Shown: positions 32,543 to 44,866, counted from the stretch's first letter. The stretch: DNA of 64,000 bases from Henckelia pumila (GCF_033568475.1 NC_133122.1:146520861-146584860), one strand, 5' to 3'. Notes: generated by a model from the sequence alone, not told the origin. Numbers and translations: made by a program.

Positions 32543-34655
32543 TTACCCGAACAACTCCAGGTAGCGAGTCCTCATGTCTGCCTCGGTCTCCCAAGTAGCT
32601 TTCTCCTCTGAGTGATTCAGCCACTGGACTCTGACCATCGGTATGACCCGCGTCCTCAATCTGCGCTCCTCCCTAGCCAAGATCCGTATAGGCCTCTCCT
32701 CAAATGCTAAATCCGGTGTCAACTGAAGAGGCTCAAAATCAAACATATGTGACGGGTTCGAGATGTATCTCCGAAGCATGGATACATGGAATACATTGTG
32801 TACTGCCGCTAGCCCTGGTGGTAGAGCTAAACGGTAGGCCAACGTGCCAACTCTTTCCAAGATCTCGAATGGCCCTATATATCTAGGGTTAAGCTTGCCT
32901 CTCCGGCCAAATCGCACTACTCCCTTCATAGGTGACACCTTCAGGAATACGTGATCACCTACAGCGAACTCCAAATCTCGTCGTCGAGTATCTGCATAAC
33001 TCTTCTGACGACTCTGAGCAGTCCTCATACGATCCCGAATCTGAGTCACAATGTCAGCTGTCTGCTGCACGATCTCAGGACCCAGTAAAATCCTCTCACC
33101 AACCTCATCCCAATGCACAGGAGATCTGCATCTCCTCCCATACTATGCTGCATAGGGAGCCATACCTATAGACTATGTTGTTATAGGTAAACTCCACTAA
33201 TGGCAATCTCGTCTCCCACGAGCCCTGAAAGTTGATGACACAAGCCCTCAGTATATCTTCGAGAATCTGTATCACCCTCTCTGACTGACCATCTGTCTGG
33301 GGATGAAAAGCTGTGCTGAACAGTAGTCTAGTCCACAATGCTGTGTGCAAACTCTTCCAAAACGCGGATGTGAATCTCGGATCTTTATCGGATACAATGG
33401 ACATAGGTATGCCATGCAATCTAACAATCTCCTTGATGTAAAGCTCTGCATACTGTGTCAAAGAGTAGGTAGTCCTCACCGGCAAGAAATGAGCTGACTT
33501 GGTGAGTCTATCCACGATCACCCAAATAGCGGTACACCCTCTAGTACTCCTCGGAAGGCCAACTACAAAGTCCATCGTAATGTTCTCCCATTTCCATTTC
33601 GGAATAGGAAGAGGTCTAAGAAGTCCTGCTGGACGCTGATGCTCAGCCTTGACCTGCTGACAAGTCAAGCACTCTGACACAATTCTCCCGATGTCTCTCT
33701 TCATCCCGGGCCACCAATACAATAGCTGCAAATCTCGGTACATCTTCGTACTTCCGGGGTGAATGGAGTACGGAGATGTGTGAGCCTCTGCTAGAATCTC
33801 AGCTCTCAACTGATCGACGTTCGGTACCCACATCCTACCACGGTACTGAACAATGCCATCCACAACTGTATACAGAAGACCACCCTTGGCCTCATCTCTC
33901 TGCCTCCAACGCTGCAACTCCTCATCTGTAGACTGTCCCTCTCTGATCCGATCCCGTAGAATCGGCTGCACCGTCAACACTGACAAGCTCGGTGCATGAC
34001 CACTCGAGTAAAACTCCAAATCAAACCTCTGAATCTCACTCTGCAGTGGTAACTGCACTGTCAAACACGATACCACTGACGACTTCCGACTCAAAGCATC
34101 GGCCACTACATTAGCTTTACCTGGATGGTAGCTAATGTCACAGTCGTAATCCTTAACCAACTCCAACCATCTTCGTTGCCTTATGTTCAACTCCTTCTGA
34201 GTGAAGAAGTACTTGAGGCTCTTGTGATCAGTGAAAATCTTGCACTTCTCGCCATACAGATAGTGCCTCTAGATTTTCAAAGCGAAGACCACTGCTGCTA
34301 ACTCCAAATCATGTGTCGGGTAGTTCTGCTCGTGAATCTTCAACTGCCTCGATGCATAAGCAATAACCTTACCACACTGCATAAGTACTGCGCCTAAACC
34401 TAGCTTAGACGCGTCGTTGTACACCACTAACTCCTCGTGTGGTACTGCCATCGCCAAAACCGGTGCGGTAGTGAGTGCTTCCTTCAGCTGATCGAAGCTC
34501 CTCTGACAGTCTGGACTCCAAATAAACTTCGCATTCTTCTTGGTTAAGGAAGTCAAGGGTACTGCAATAGAGAAAAAACCCTTGATGAACTTCCTATAAT
34601 ATCCTGCCAAACCAAGAAACTGCGAATCTCCGAAGCATTCCTCGGAATACCCCAT
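32543..34655 (-). pseudogene. RNase H and integrase, array copy 1
   Basis: RNase H is read from 34655 down ([15 protein letters not shown], where the first motif has YND for YTD in copy 2; then [13 protein letters not shown]). A TAG replaces the Trp codon before RHYLYG at about 34268. Integrase follows from 34190 with [37 protein letters not shown] and [10 protein letters not shown] (D-35-E intact). An 8-nt deletion near 33170, relative to copy 2, shifts the frame within the core's end. The C-terminal region (32543-33118) is open and ends with a chromodomain-like VRVQWLNHSEEKATWETE block and RYLELFG. Confidence 0.92.
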
Positions 34656-35907
34656 TTTTGCACTGCCTCAACCTTCGACTGATCCACTGCAATCCCATCT
34701 CTAGAAATAATGTGGCCAAGAAATGCCACCTGCTCAAGCCAAAACTCGCACTTGCTGAACTTGGCAAACAAACGATGCTCCCTAAAAGTCTGCAAGGCTG
34801 TCTGTAGATGTTGTCTATGCTCCTCAATGCTCCTAGAGTAGATCAAGATATCATCAATGAAGACTATGATGAACTGATCAAGATACGGCTGAAATACCCG
34901 GTTCATGAGATCCATGAAAATCGTTGGAGCATTGGTAATCCCAAATGGCATCACTAAGAACTCGTAATGCCCATAACGTGTCCAGAAAGCAGTCTTGGAC
35001 ACGTCTGCATCTCTAACTCGCAGCTGATGATAACCAGATCGCAGATCGATCTTGAAGAACACTAAAGCTCCCTGCAACTGATCAAATAAGTCCTTTATCC
35101 TCGACAGTGGGTACTTATTCTTCACCGTGACTCTGTTGAGCTCTCGATAATCGATGCACAGTCTCATACTGTCATCCTTCTTCTTCACAAATAACACTGG
35201 AGCTCCCCATGGAGAAAAGCTAGGACGAACAAAGCCTTTCTCTAATAACTCCTAAATCTGCTCCTTCAACTCTTTCATCTCGGTAGGAGCAAGTCTGTAC
35301 GGTGCCTTTGATATAGGCACCGTGTCTGGCAATAAGTCGATACTGAACTCCACCTCTCTCACTGGTGGAATCCCTGCAACATCCTCCGGAAAGACTTCCG
35401 GAAAATCACGAACCACCTCTATCTCTGATAATGATCTACTAGCTGGTTCTGAGGCCGTGACAATACTCGCTAGGAAACCTCGGCAACCCCGTTTCAACAG
35501 CTTCCTCGCCTGAATAAGAGATATCACATGAGGAATATCACTGCTCTGAGATGCATGAAAAGTAAACGGGTCGCCTCCTGGCGGTTTCACTGACACCGTC
35601 CTCCAACGAAAATCAATCAAAGCTCCATTGACTGTCAACCAGTCCATATCCAATATCAAATCAAACCCGCTCAACGGCAAAACCACTACATCTGCGCGAA
35701 TAGAGTGCCCCTGCAGCTCCAACTCCAGCTCTCGAATGACACTAGAGGTAGAAATAATCTGTCCTGATGGCATAGTGGCATCATAACCACTGTCGGCAAT
35801 CTCAGGTGTGATGCCTATCCGTCTGATAAACTCTAGGGAGATAAACGAATGCGTAGCCACTGAATCTAGCAACGCAAACGTGGAGTTGCCTCCAACTAGA
35901 ATTCTCC
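34553..35907 (-). pseudogene. Protease and RT, array copy 1
   Basis: This is the second coding exon after the putative intron. Protease begins near 35907. Its active site reads LDSVATHSF, so the conserved Gly of D-S/T-G is Val. A CAG-to-TAG stop lies at the end of the protease-RT linker (about 35251). RT shows [32 protein letters not shown] and [10 protein letters not shown]. After EIRSF one G of a GGG run is missing and the frame shifts near 34620. The same frameshift is present in copy 2. Confidence 0.92.
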
Positions 35908-36121
35908 CTGCACGCAGAAGAATTCCAACAACTTCATACCACTACTAAACGTTTCCCCCAAATATGAGTCACTAATAACCCTTAATTTTAATCACAAGTA
36001 AAACATGCTTCCTATTCTAACATGCAGATAGAAAAATCCCAAATAACAAATTATTCCACAAAGAAAAATCGAAATTCTTAACCAAAGGAAGAAATTATAA
36101 AATACTAGGGGTAAGATATAC
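35908..36121 (-). other. Putative spliceosomal intron between gag and protease, copy 1
   Basis: The 214-bp segment begins GTATATCTTACCCC and ends TTCTTCTGCGTGCAG on the element strand. The upstream exon ends in the frame ...TSLITG with the last Gly codon split after its first base. The downstream exon continues in frame as RILVGGNSTFALLDS into protease. Inside, the gag frame meets a stop after four codons (ISYP then TAG), and the segment is A+T-rich (T-rich on the element strand) relative to its coding flanks. The same segment with the same borders is in copy 2 (43420-43633). No RNA evidence is available. Confidence 0.75.
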
Positions 36122-37148
36122 CGGTGATCAAGGAGGTATCTGGGTCTGCCTCCTCAGCCTGCATCACGAACACTCTCCCTGTAGTGTTCTTCTTCCTCGG
36201 GCAATTGGCCATCTGGTGCCCTGGCTCCTTACAATGAAAACAGATGCCCGCTCCTAGAAGACATGGTCCTGGATGCATCTTCTGGCACTTCGGGCAAGTA
36301 GGATATCCTCCAGCATTAGGGGCCCCGCCCCTAGGCTGCTGTCTCTGCTGCTGTGGCTTCTGCTGGTTCGGGCCCTTAGACGGCCCAGTATACTGCTTCT
36401 TCGCAGGAGGCTGCGAAGATGGTCGCTGATATCCAGACTGAAACTGCCTCTTACCCTGCTGCTCCCTGTGGATCTCTCTCCTACCATCCTCCGAACGCAA
36501 GGCTCTACTGACTGTCGTCTCATAAGTAAGGACGTCCGAACGAACGTCATGCTTGATCTCTGCCCTGAGTCCCTCGATAAACTGTCTCATCTTCTCAGGT
36601 GCACTATCAGCAATCAATGGCACCAAGTGACAGCCCCTATCGAACTGACGGATGTACTCCACAACTGTCTTGTCTCCCTGCCGGAGACTCATGAAATCTC
36701 GAATCATCCTACTGCGCACGTCTTCAGTGAAATACTTGGAGATAAACATCCTCCAAAAATCTTCCCATAGCATAGTAGTCAGATTTACTCCCCGTGATGC
36801 ACTCTCCCATCATAAGTCTGCATCACCCTTTAGCATGTACACTGCGCATCTCACCTTGTCCGCATCAGTCAACCCCATGTAAGCAAAGATGCTCTCCAAA
36901 GAACGGATCCACCCCTCAGCAACGAGTGGATCTGTGGCACCTGAGAACTCCTTCGGTCCCTTCTTCTGGAACCTCTCAGCCACGTCCTCATCATGGGAAA
37001 GTCTCGGACGTGCCACCTGCTGCTCCAACAGAGCAGTAATCCCAGTCATCATGTTTGCATTGGCCTGCTCCAATGCCGAAAGCGGATTCTGCGGAGGTGG
37101 AGGTGGAGGTGAAGGTCCCCCGCGTCTGTTAACTGGTCTCGAAGGCAT
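36122..37148 (-). pseudogene. gag, array copy 1
   Basis: Gag starts at MPSRPVNRRGG (37148; an upstream in-frame ATG at 37163 is possible). A proline run precedes the gag domain (EGWIRSLESIFAYMG, MLKGDADL). There a TGG has become TGA, cutting the frame near 36812. It continues with MSLRQGDKTVVEYIRQFDRG and a basic Gln-rich stretch, then a zinc knuckle CPKCQKMHPGPC and the canonical CFHCKEPGHQMANC. The exon ends at the intron donor at 36121. A 3-nt deletion relative to copy 2 lies near 36540. Confidence 0.92.
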
Positions 37149-37336
37149 TCTGCACCACCACATATTTCTTTACGTAAATCGCCATGCATAACTAAGTATT
37201 TAAAAATTTTCTGCTAACATAAATGCTTAAGTCTTAAACATGCTACTACTAAATCATACTAAAAGCAATTAAAACTTACAGACCGGTAGCGTGGATTTCT
37301 GAGCTTGCACAGCAGTGATGACCCCTCCAAGAACGC

Positions 37337-37349
37337 GACTCTGATACCA
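37337..37349 (-). other. Primer binding site, array copy 1
   Basis: Plus-strand GACTCTGATACCA is TGGTATCAGAGTC on the element strand, of initiator-Met tRNA type. It lies two bases from LTR 2, which therefore served as 5' LTR of this unit. Confidence 0.88.
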
Positions 37350-37351
37350 AT

Positions 37352-40001
37352 TGAAACATCTACTACTAATAAATGCGGAATTTTTTTTTTTTTTAAAATA
37401 ATACTAAGTAAAATAGATGTACATACATGCTCATACATATATGCACAAAATAAACAGATTTAAAAATAATATAAATAAAACGCAACACTTTTACTAAAAT
37501 AACTGAGTCAAACTTAATTAAAATACTGTCAGACAATCTACCTAAAAGTTTGCATGCAATAAAATTACTTAATAAAAATAATACTAAAATTCACCACTGA
37601 CAAAACATAAAAGAAACAGAGTTTTAAAATTCTTAAAATATCCATGAAAACTCAGCCGGCGGTCACGGGGGATCACTGCGCGTCCGCTCATACGTCCTCA
37701 CCACCGGTAGGAACTACATCTTCCTCTACGTACTCACCTGCACCATATAAGTGTAGTGAGCCTAGAGGCTCAACATGTCTAATCCTTTATAACAAGATTA
37801 AAAATAATGCATCACATAATTACATTAATACATATCATATACATGAATGAGCATGCTTAAACATCATGAATCATGACTAAAAATCTTGCTTACTTGATCT
37901 TAGATATAATCATATAATACATACATAACATTGTTGAGCATAACATTTTCTAACATCGCATGGTCATATCCGTAGTGTAACCTTAAACTTAAAAGTTCGA
38001 CTGATCAGTCTCTTAAAACCAACGTGCGCGGCGTTGACGAATCACCTCTTAATGGTAGTAAACTACCCTTAAATTGACAGTAAACTGCCCTTAACATGTG
38101 GGGACTGGTCCCCCTTAAATTGTCACACTACTTCAACTTCCAACATAAAAATTATTTTCTAGCTCAACCTTAAACATTAAATCATGCCATAAAATTATTT
38201 CATGAATGCATGCACTGAAAATATGTCCGCAATATATATTTAATTAATTTTTCATAATATAATATACTTATAATTAAAATAGACTTTATGCATAAAAATA
38301 ATTAAATATATATTCCGGACTTATTTATTTTTCATGGGTTGGTCCAGACTGCTGATCACTCACTCTAAGCCCATTAAACTTAAATAAAAGCCCAATAATC
38401 ATATCTTAGCCCAAATAACTTAATTTAAATTAATTGGGCCTAAATAAAAATATTTAAGCCCATTAACTTAATTTAACCCAACAAAATTCTAGACTGGCCC
38501 AAAAATCTCTTGATTGGCCCAAAAATTCTCATGGGCTCCCAAGCCCATAAAAATCATTGGGATAACTTAAATAAATTATTTAAAGCCCAAATAAAATTAT
38601 TTGGAGGCCCAAATAATTTTCTAATTAATTTTAAAAAAATCCAAAATACACCTAAACTATTAAATACTTAGAAATTAAAATACCCGAGCCCGACCTACCG
38701 AACCCGGACCCGGACCATCTGACCCGACCCTACTACTACCCAGACCCGACCCAGACCCCCAGTACCCGACCCAACCCCCACCCATAGCCCAACCCGATCC
38801 CCTCCTTTCCCTTTTCCCCTCGGTCGCGAGCAGCAGCCCCTCCAGGGCTGCAGTCGCCTTGCTTCGGCCATGGCCGGCCGGAGCGCCACCGGCAGGACCT
38901 TCCCAGGGTCCTGCCGGTTCGAACCATACCATGGCTCGGCTGGTCTATAGCCTAGCCTGACCAGCCGAAGCCTTCTTCCATTAAACCCTAAACCTGCGCA
39001 GCCTTGACCAACCTTAAACCCAGCCCTTCACCAGCCGACTCCAGCCCTAACCATCGAGCCAAAACCCATCCTAGGGACCCTAATACCCCCTCTGAAATGT
39101 GGACCAGCAGCCATGCATGCCCAACAACAAGAAACGTGAGGATGAGCATGAAAAGTGCAACAACCATGTGTCAAACGAGTTCTCACCTAAAAATTCTGAA
39201 TTTAATTCGAACCAAACCATAAACATTCAAATAAAAAAATCTGACATGAACAGAATAATAGCTTATATGGTGTTCAAGGAAGGAATTAAACATGCCTTAT
39301 GATTAAATATGAAGATTATCACGTGTACGGCACCCGGACCACGAACCAATGACCAACTCTCAATTTTTCCTTGAAGAACACGGCTATGAGGGCTTGGTTT
39401 TCTGATAAAACGTGAGGATAGGGGTAGAAGGAGATGGTGTCGGCTGATGGAGATTTGTGTAGGGTAGGAATAGATTTTTAGGTTTGAATTTTTGGTAGAT
39501 AATAAGTTAATAAAAGATATTACTCAATATAAATAAATTATACCTTAACTTAATCTTTAAAACTCTTAAAATAATAATAACAATCTGATATCAAAGTATA
39601 AATCCCGAAATAATATAATAGGGAATTTTTAAAATTTAATAAAAGTCACTAAAATGACTCATTTTGGCTAAAAATCAACCCTTAAATAAATTATAATTAA
39701 ATAATAAAATTTTCTTGACAAAATACCTTAAAATATTATTTTAAGGCTCATAAAACTCATAAAATATTTTTGGCTAAATAATTTGGTATCTCGTCCGTCC
39801 ACGGTCCCGTCTACGCGATAAAATAATTAAATTTCCATAAATCGTGAAAATCACTAATTATGGGTTAAATGCTTGAAAATAACTTAAAACATGCACAAAT
39901 AATTTCACATAAATATTTAACCCATAATCTAAAATTTTAAATAAATAAATTTCCTAATTATGCATGCGAATTTACGTATAAAAAAAATACTGGGTGTTAC
40001 A
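37352..40001 (-). repeat. Array LTR 2 (shared middle LTR)
   Basis: The 2650-bp LTR is bounded by the PBS of copy 1 on one side and the purine tract of copy 2 on the other. It is the 5' LTR of copy 1 and the 3' LTR of copy 2 at once, with no target duplication at its edges. Confidence 0.93.
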
Positions 40002-40015
40002 ATTCTTCCCCCCTT
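40002..40015 (-). other. Polypurine tract, array copy 2
   Basis: Plus-strand ATTCTTCCCCCCTT adjoins LTR 2, i.e. AAGGGGGGAAGAAT on the element strand. The phrase TTTCGTCCTCGAAATT follows, as beside LTR 1. Confidence 0.85.
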
Positions 40016-40046
40016 AATTTGAATTTCGTCCTCGAAATTAAAGTAC

Positions 40047-42167
40047 TTACCCGAACAACTCCGGGTAGCGAGTCCTCATGTCTGCCTCGGTCTCCCAAGT
40101 AGCTTCCTCCTCTGAGTGATTCAGCCACTGGACTTTGACCATCGGTATGACCCGCGTCCTCAATCTGCGCTTCTCCCTAGCCAAGATCCGTATAGGCCTC
40201 TCCTCAAATGCTAACTCCGGTGTCAACTGAAGAGGCTCAAAATCAAACATATGTGACGGGTTCGAGATGTATATCCGAAGCATGGATACATGGAATACAT
40301 TGTGTACTGCCGCTAGCCCTGGTGGTAGAGCTAAACGATAGGCCAACGTGCCAACTCTTTCCAAGATCTCGAATGGCCCTATATATCTAGGGTTAAGCTT
40401 GCCTCTCCGGCCAAATCGCACTACTCCCTTCATAGGTGACACCTTCAGGAATACGTGATCACCTACAGCGAACTCCAAATCTCGTCGTCGAGTATCTGCA
40501 TAACTCTTCTGACGACTCTGAGCAGTCCTCATACGATCCCGAATCTGAGTCACAATGTCAGCTGTCTGCTGCACGATCTCAGGACCCAGTAAAATCCTCT
40601 CACCAACCTCATCCCAATGCACAGGAGATCTGCATCTCCTCCCATACAATGCTGCATAGGGAGCCATACCTATAGACGACTGAAAACTGTTGTTATAGGT
40701 AAACTCCACTAATGGCAATCTCGTCTCCCACGAGCCCTGAAAGTCGATGACACAAGCCCTCAGTAGATCTTCGAGAATCTGTATCACCCTCTCTGACTGA
40801 CCATCTGTCTGGGGATGAAAAGCTGTACTGAACAGTAGTCTAGTCCACAATGCTGTGTGCAAACTCTTCCAAAACGCGGATGTGAATCTCGGATCTTTAT
40901 CGGATACAATGGACACAGGTATGCCATGCAATCTAACAATCTCCTTGATGTAAAGCTCTGCATACTGTGTCAAGGAGTAGGTAGTCCTCACCGGCAAGAA
41001 ATGAGCTGACTTGGTGAGTCTATCCACGATCACCCAAATAGCGGTACACCCTCTAGTACTCCTCGGAAGGCCAACTACAAAGTCCATCGTAATGTTCTCC
41101 CATTTCTATTTCGGAATAGGAAGAGGTCTAAGAAGTCCTGCTGGACGCTGATGCTCAGCCTTGACCTACTGACAAGTCAAGCACTCTGACACAATTCTCC
41201 CGATGTCTCTCTTCATCCCGGGCCATCAATACAATAGCTGCAAATCTCGGTACATCTTCGTACTTCCGGGGTGAATGAAGTACGGAGATGTGTGAGCCTC
41301 TGCTAGAATCTCAGCTCTCAACTGATCGACGTTCGGTACCCACATCCTACCACGGTACTGAACAATGTCATCCACAACTGTATACAGAAGACCACCCTTG
41401 GCCTCATCTCTCTGCCTCCAACGCTGCAACTCCTCATCTGTAGACTGTCCCTTTCTGATCCGATCCCGTAGAATCGACTGCACCGTCAACACTGACAAGC
41501 TCGGTGCATGACCACTCGAGTAAAACTCCAAATCAAACCTTTGAATCTCACTCTGCAGTGGTAACTGCACTGTCAAACACGATACCACTGACGACTTCCG
41601 ACTCAAAGCATCGGCCACTACATTAGCTTTACCTGGATGGTAGCTAATGTCACAGTCGTAATCCTTAACCAACTCCAACCATCTCCTTTGCCTCATGTTC
41701 AACTCCTTCTGAGTGAAAAAATACTTGAGGCTCTTGTGATCAGTGAAAATCTTGCACTTCTCGCCATACAGATAGTGCCTCCAGATTTTCAAAGCGAAGA
41801 CCACTGCTGCTAACTCCAAATCATGTGTCGGGTAGTTCTGCTCGTGAATCTTCAACTGCCTCGACGCATAAGCAATAACCTTACCACACTGCATAAGTAC
41901 TGCGCCTAAACCTAGCTTAGACGCGTCGGTGTACATCACTAACTCCTCGTGTGGTACTGCCATCGCCAAAACTGGTGCGGTAGTGAGTGCTTCCTTCAGC
42001 TGATCGAAGCTCCTCTGACAGTCTGGACTCCAAATAAACTTCGCATTCTTCTTGGTTAAGGAAGTCAAGGGTACTGCAATAGAGGAAAAACCCTTGATGA
42101 ACTTCCTATAATATTCTGCCAAACCAAGAAACTGCGAATCTCCGAAGCATTCCTCGGAATACCCCAT
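40047..42167 (-). pseudogene. RNase H and integrase, array copy 2
   Basis: RNase H is uninterrupted here ([45 protein letters not shown]). The frame ends at a TGG-to-TGA change at LQLLY (41226). Two more stops lie in the next 45 codons, at Gln in the zinc finger (CQ) and at Trp after KWK. From 41087 to 40047 the integrase core and tail are open: [26 protein letters not shown] with 35 residues between the last D and E, and the chromodomain-like VKVQWLNHSEEEATWETE end. All three stops are G-to-A or C-to-T changes against copy 1. Confidence 0.92.
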
Positions 42168-43419
42168 TTCTGCACTGCCTCAACCTTCGACTGATCCACT
42201 GCAATCCCATCTCTAGAAATAATGTGGCCAAGAAATACCACCTGCTCAAGCCAAAACTCGCACTTGCTGAACTTGGCAAACAAACGATGCTCCCTCAAAG
42301 TCTGCAAGGCTGTCTGTAGATGTTGTCTATGCTCCTCAATGCTCCTAGAGTAGATCAAGATATCATCAATGAAGACTATGATGAACTGATCAAGATACGG
42401 CTGAAATACCCGGTTCATGAGATCCATAAAAATCGCTGGAGCATTGGTCATCCCAAATGGCATCACTAAGAACTCGTAATGCCCATAACGTGTCCGGAAA
42501 GCAGTCTTGGACACGTCTGCATCTCTAACTCACAGCTGATGATAACCAGATCGCAGATCGATCTTGGTGAACACTGAAGCTCCCTGCAACTGATCAAATA
42601 AGTCCTCTATCCTCGGCAGTGGGTACTTATTCTTCACCGTGACTCTGTTGAGCTCTCGATAATCGATGCACAGTCTCATACTGCCATCCTTCTTCTTCAC
42701 AAATAACACTGGAGCTCCCCATGGAGAAAAGCTAGGACGAACAAAGCCTTTCTCTAATAACTCCTGAATCTGCTCCTTCAACTCTTTCATCTCGGTAGGA
42801 GCAAGTCTGTACGGTGCCTTTGAGATAGGCACCATGTCTGGCAATAAGTCGATACTGAACTCCACCTCTCTCACTGGTGGAATCCCTGCAACATCCTCCG
42901 GAAAGACGTCCGGAAAATCACGAACCACCTCTATCTCTGATAATGATCTACTAGCTGGTTCTGAGGCCGTGACAATACTCGCTAGGAAACCTCGGCAACC
43001 CCGTTTCAACAGCTTCTTCGCCTGAATAAGAGATATCACCTGAGGAATATCACTGCTCTGAGATGCATGAAAAGTAAACGGGTCGCCTCCCGGCGGTTTC
43101 ACTAACACCGTCCTTCAACGAAAATCAATCGAAGCTCCATTGACTGTCAACCAGTCCATACCCAATATCAAATCAAACCCGCTCAACGGCAAAACCACTA
43201 CATCTGCGCGAATAGAGTGCCCCTGCAGCTCCAACTCCAGCTCTCGAATGACACTAGAGGTAGAAATAATCTGTCCTGACGGCATAGTGACATCATAACC
43301 ACTGTCGGCAATCTCAGGTGTGATGCCTATCCGTCTGATAAACTCTAGGGAGATAAATGAATGCGTAGCCCTTGAATCTAGCAACGCAAACGTGGAGTTG
43401 CCTCCAACTAGAATTCTCC
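42065..43419 (-). pseudogene. Protease and RT, array copy 2
   Basis: The protease exon starts at 43419 after the putative intron. Its active site reads LDSRATHSF, with Arg in place of the conserved Gly, a different change from copy 1. A TGG-to-TGA stop lies near 43112 and a CGA-to-TGA stop directly after SGYHQL (about 42530). RT motifs [17 protein letters not shown] and [10 protein letters not shown] are present. The one-base deletion after EIRSF is shared with copy 1. Confidence 0.92.
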
Positions 43420-43633
43420 CTGCACGCAGAAGAATCCCAACAACTTCATACCACTACTAAACTTTTCCCCCAAAGATGAGTCACTAATAACCCTTAATTT
43501 TAATCACAAGTAAAACATGCTTCCTATTCTAACATGCAGATAGAAAAATCCCAAATAACAAATTATTCCACAAAGAAAAATCGAAATTCTTAACCAAAGG
43601 AAGAAATTATAAAATACTAGGGGTAAGATATAC
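43420..43633 (-). other. Putative spliceosomal intron between gag and protease, copy 2
   Basis: Also 214 bp, with donor GTATATCTTACCCC and acceptor TTCTTCTGCGTGCAG identical to copy 1 and few internal differences. It separates LITG from RILVGGNSTFALLDS in the same phase. Confidence 0.75.
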
Positions 43634-44663
43634 CGGTGATCAAGGAGGTATCTGGGTCTGCCTCCTCAGCCTGCATCACAAACACTCTCCCTGTAGTGTT
43701 CTTCTTCCTCAGGCAATTGGCCATCTGGTGCCCTGGCTCCTTACAATGAAAACAGACGCCCGCTCCTAGAAGACATGGTCCTGGATGTATCTTCTGGCAC
43801 TTCGGGCAAGTAGGATATCCTCCAGCATTAGGGGCCCCGCCCCTAGGCTGCTGTCTCTGCTGCTGTGGCTTCTGCTGGTTCGGGCCCTTAGACGGCCCAG
43901 TATACTGCTTCTTCGTAGGAGGCTACGAAGATAGTCGCTGATATCCAGACTGAAACTGCCTCTTACCCTGCTGCTCCCTGTGGATCTCTCTCCTACCATC
44001 CTCCGAACGCAAGGCTCTACTGACTGCCGTCTCATAAGTAAGGACGTCCGCCATACGAACGTCATGCTTGATCTCTGCCCTGAGTCCCTCGATAAACTGT
44101 CTCATCTTCTCAGGTGCACTATCAGCAATCAATGGCACCAAGTGACAGCCCCTATCGAACTGACGGATGTACTCCACAACTGTCTTGTCTCCCTGCCGAA
44201 GACTCATGAAATCTCGAATCATCCTACTGCGCACGTCTTCAGTGAAATACTTGGAGAAAAACATCCTCCGGAAATCTGCCCATAGCATAGTAGTCAGATT
44301 CACTCCCCGTGATGCACTCTCCCACCATAAGTCTGCATCACCCTTCAGCATGTACACTGCGCATCTCACCTTGTCCGCATCAGTCAACCCCATGTAAGCA
44401 AAGATGCTCTCCAAAGAACGGATCCACCCCTCAGCAACGAGTGGATCTGTGGCACCTGAGAACTCCTTCTGTCCCTTCTTCTGGAACCTCTCAGCCACGT
44501 CCTCATCATGGGAAAGTCTCGGACGTGCCACCTGCTGCTCCAACAGAGCAGTAATCCCAGCCATCATGTTTGCATTGGCCTGCTCCAATGCCGAAAGCGG
44601 ATTCTTCGGAGGTGGAGGTGGAGGTGAAGGTCCCCCGCGTCTGTTAACTGGTCTCGAAGGCAT
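43634..44663 (-). pseudogene. gag, array copy 2
   Basis: Same architecture as copy 1: MPSRPVNRRGG, proline run, EGWIRSLESIFAYMG, an intact DLWWESASRG where copy 1 has a stop, MSLRQGDKTVVEYIRQFDRG, and the knuckle CFHCKEPGHQMANC in slightly mutated form (CFHCKEPGHQMANCLR, as GGGCAA became AGGCAA). A CAG-to-TAG stop follows QRLSS (about 43920). Confidence 0.92.
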
Positions 44664-44851
44664 TCTGCACCACCACATATTTCTTTACGTAAATCGCCAT
44701 GCATAACTAAGTACTTAAAAATTTTTTGCTAACATAAATGCTTAAGTCTTAAACATGCTACTACTAAATCGTACTAAAAGCAATTAAAACTTACAGACCG
44801 GTAGCGTGGATTTCTGAGCTCGCACAGCAGTGATGACCCCTCCAAGAACGC

Positions 44852-44864
44852 GGCTCTGATACCA
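44852..44864 (-). other. Primer binding site, array copy 2
   Basis: Plus-strand GGCTCTGATACCA is TGGTATCAGAGCC on the element strand, an exact initiator-Met tRNA type site two bases from LTR 3. Confidence 0.9.
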
Positions 44865-44866
44865 AT

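Noticed and set aside
36244..37191. Plus-strand open frames opposite gag of copy 1 (also 43980-44706 opposite copy 2)
   Set aside because: They are antisense to recognisable gag with zinc knuckles and show no domain of their own.
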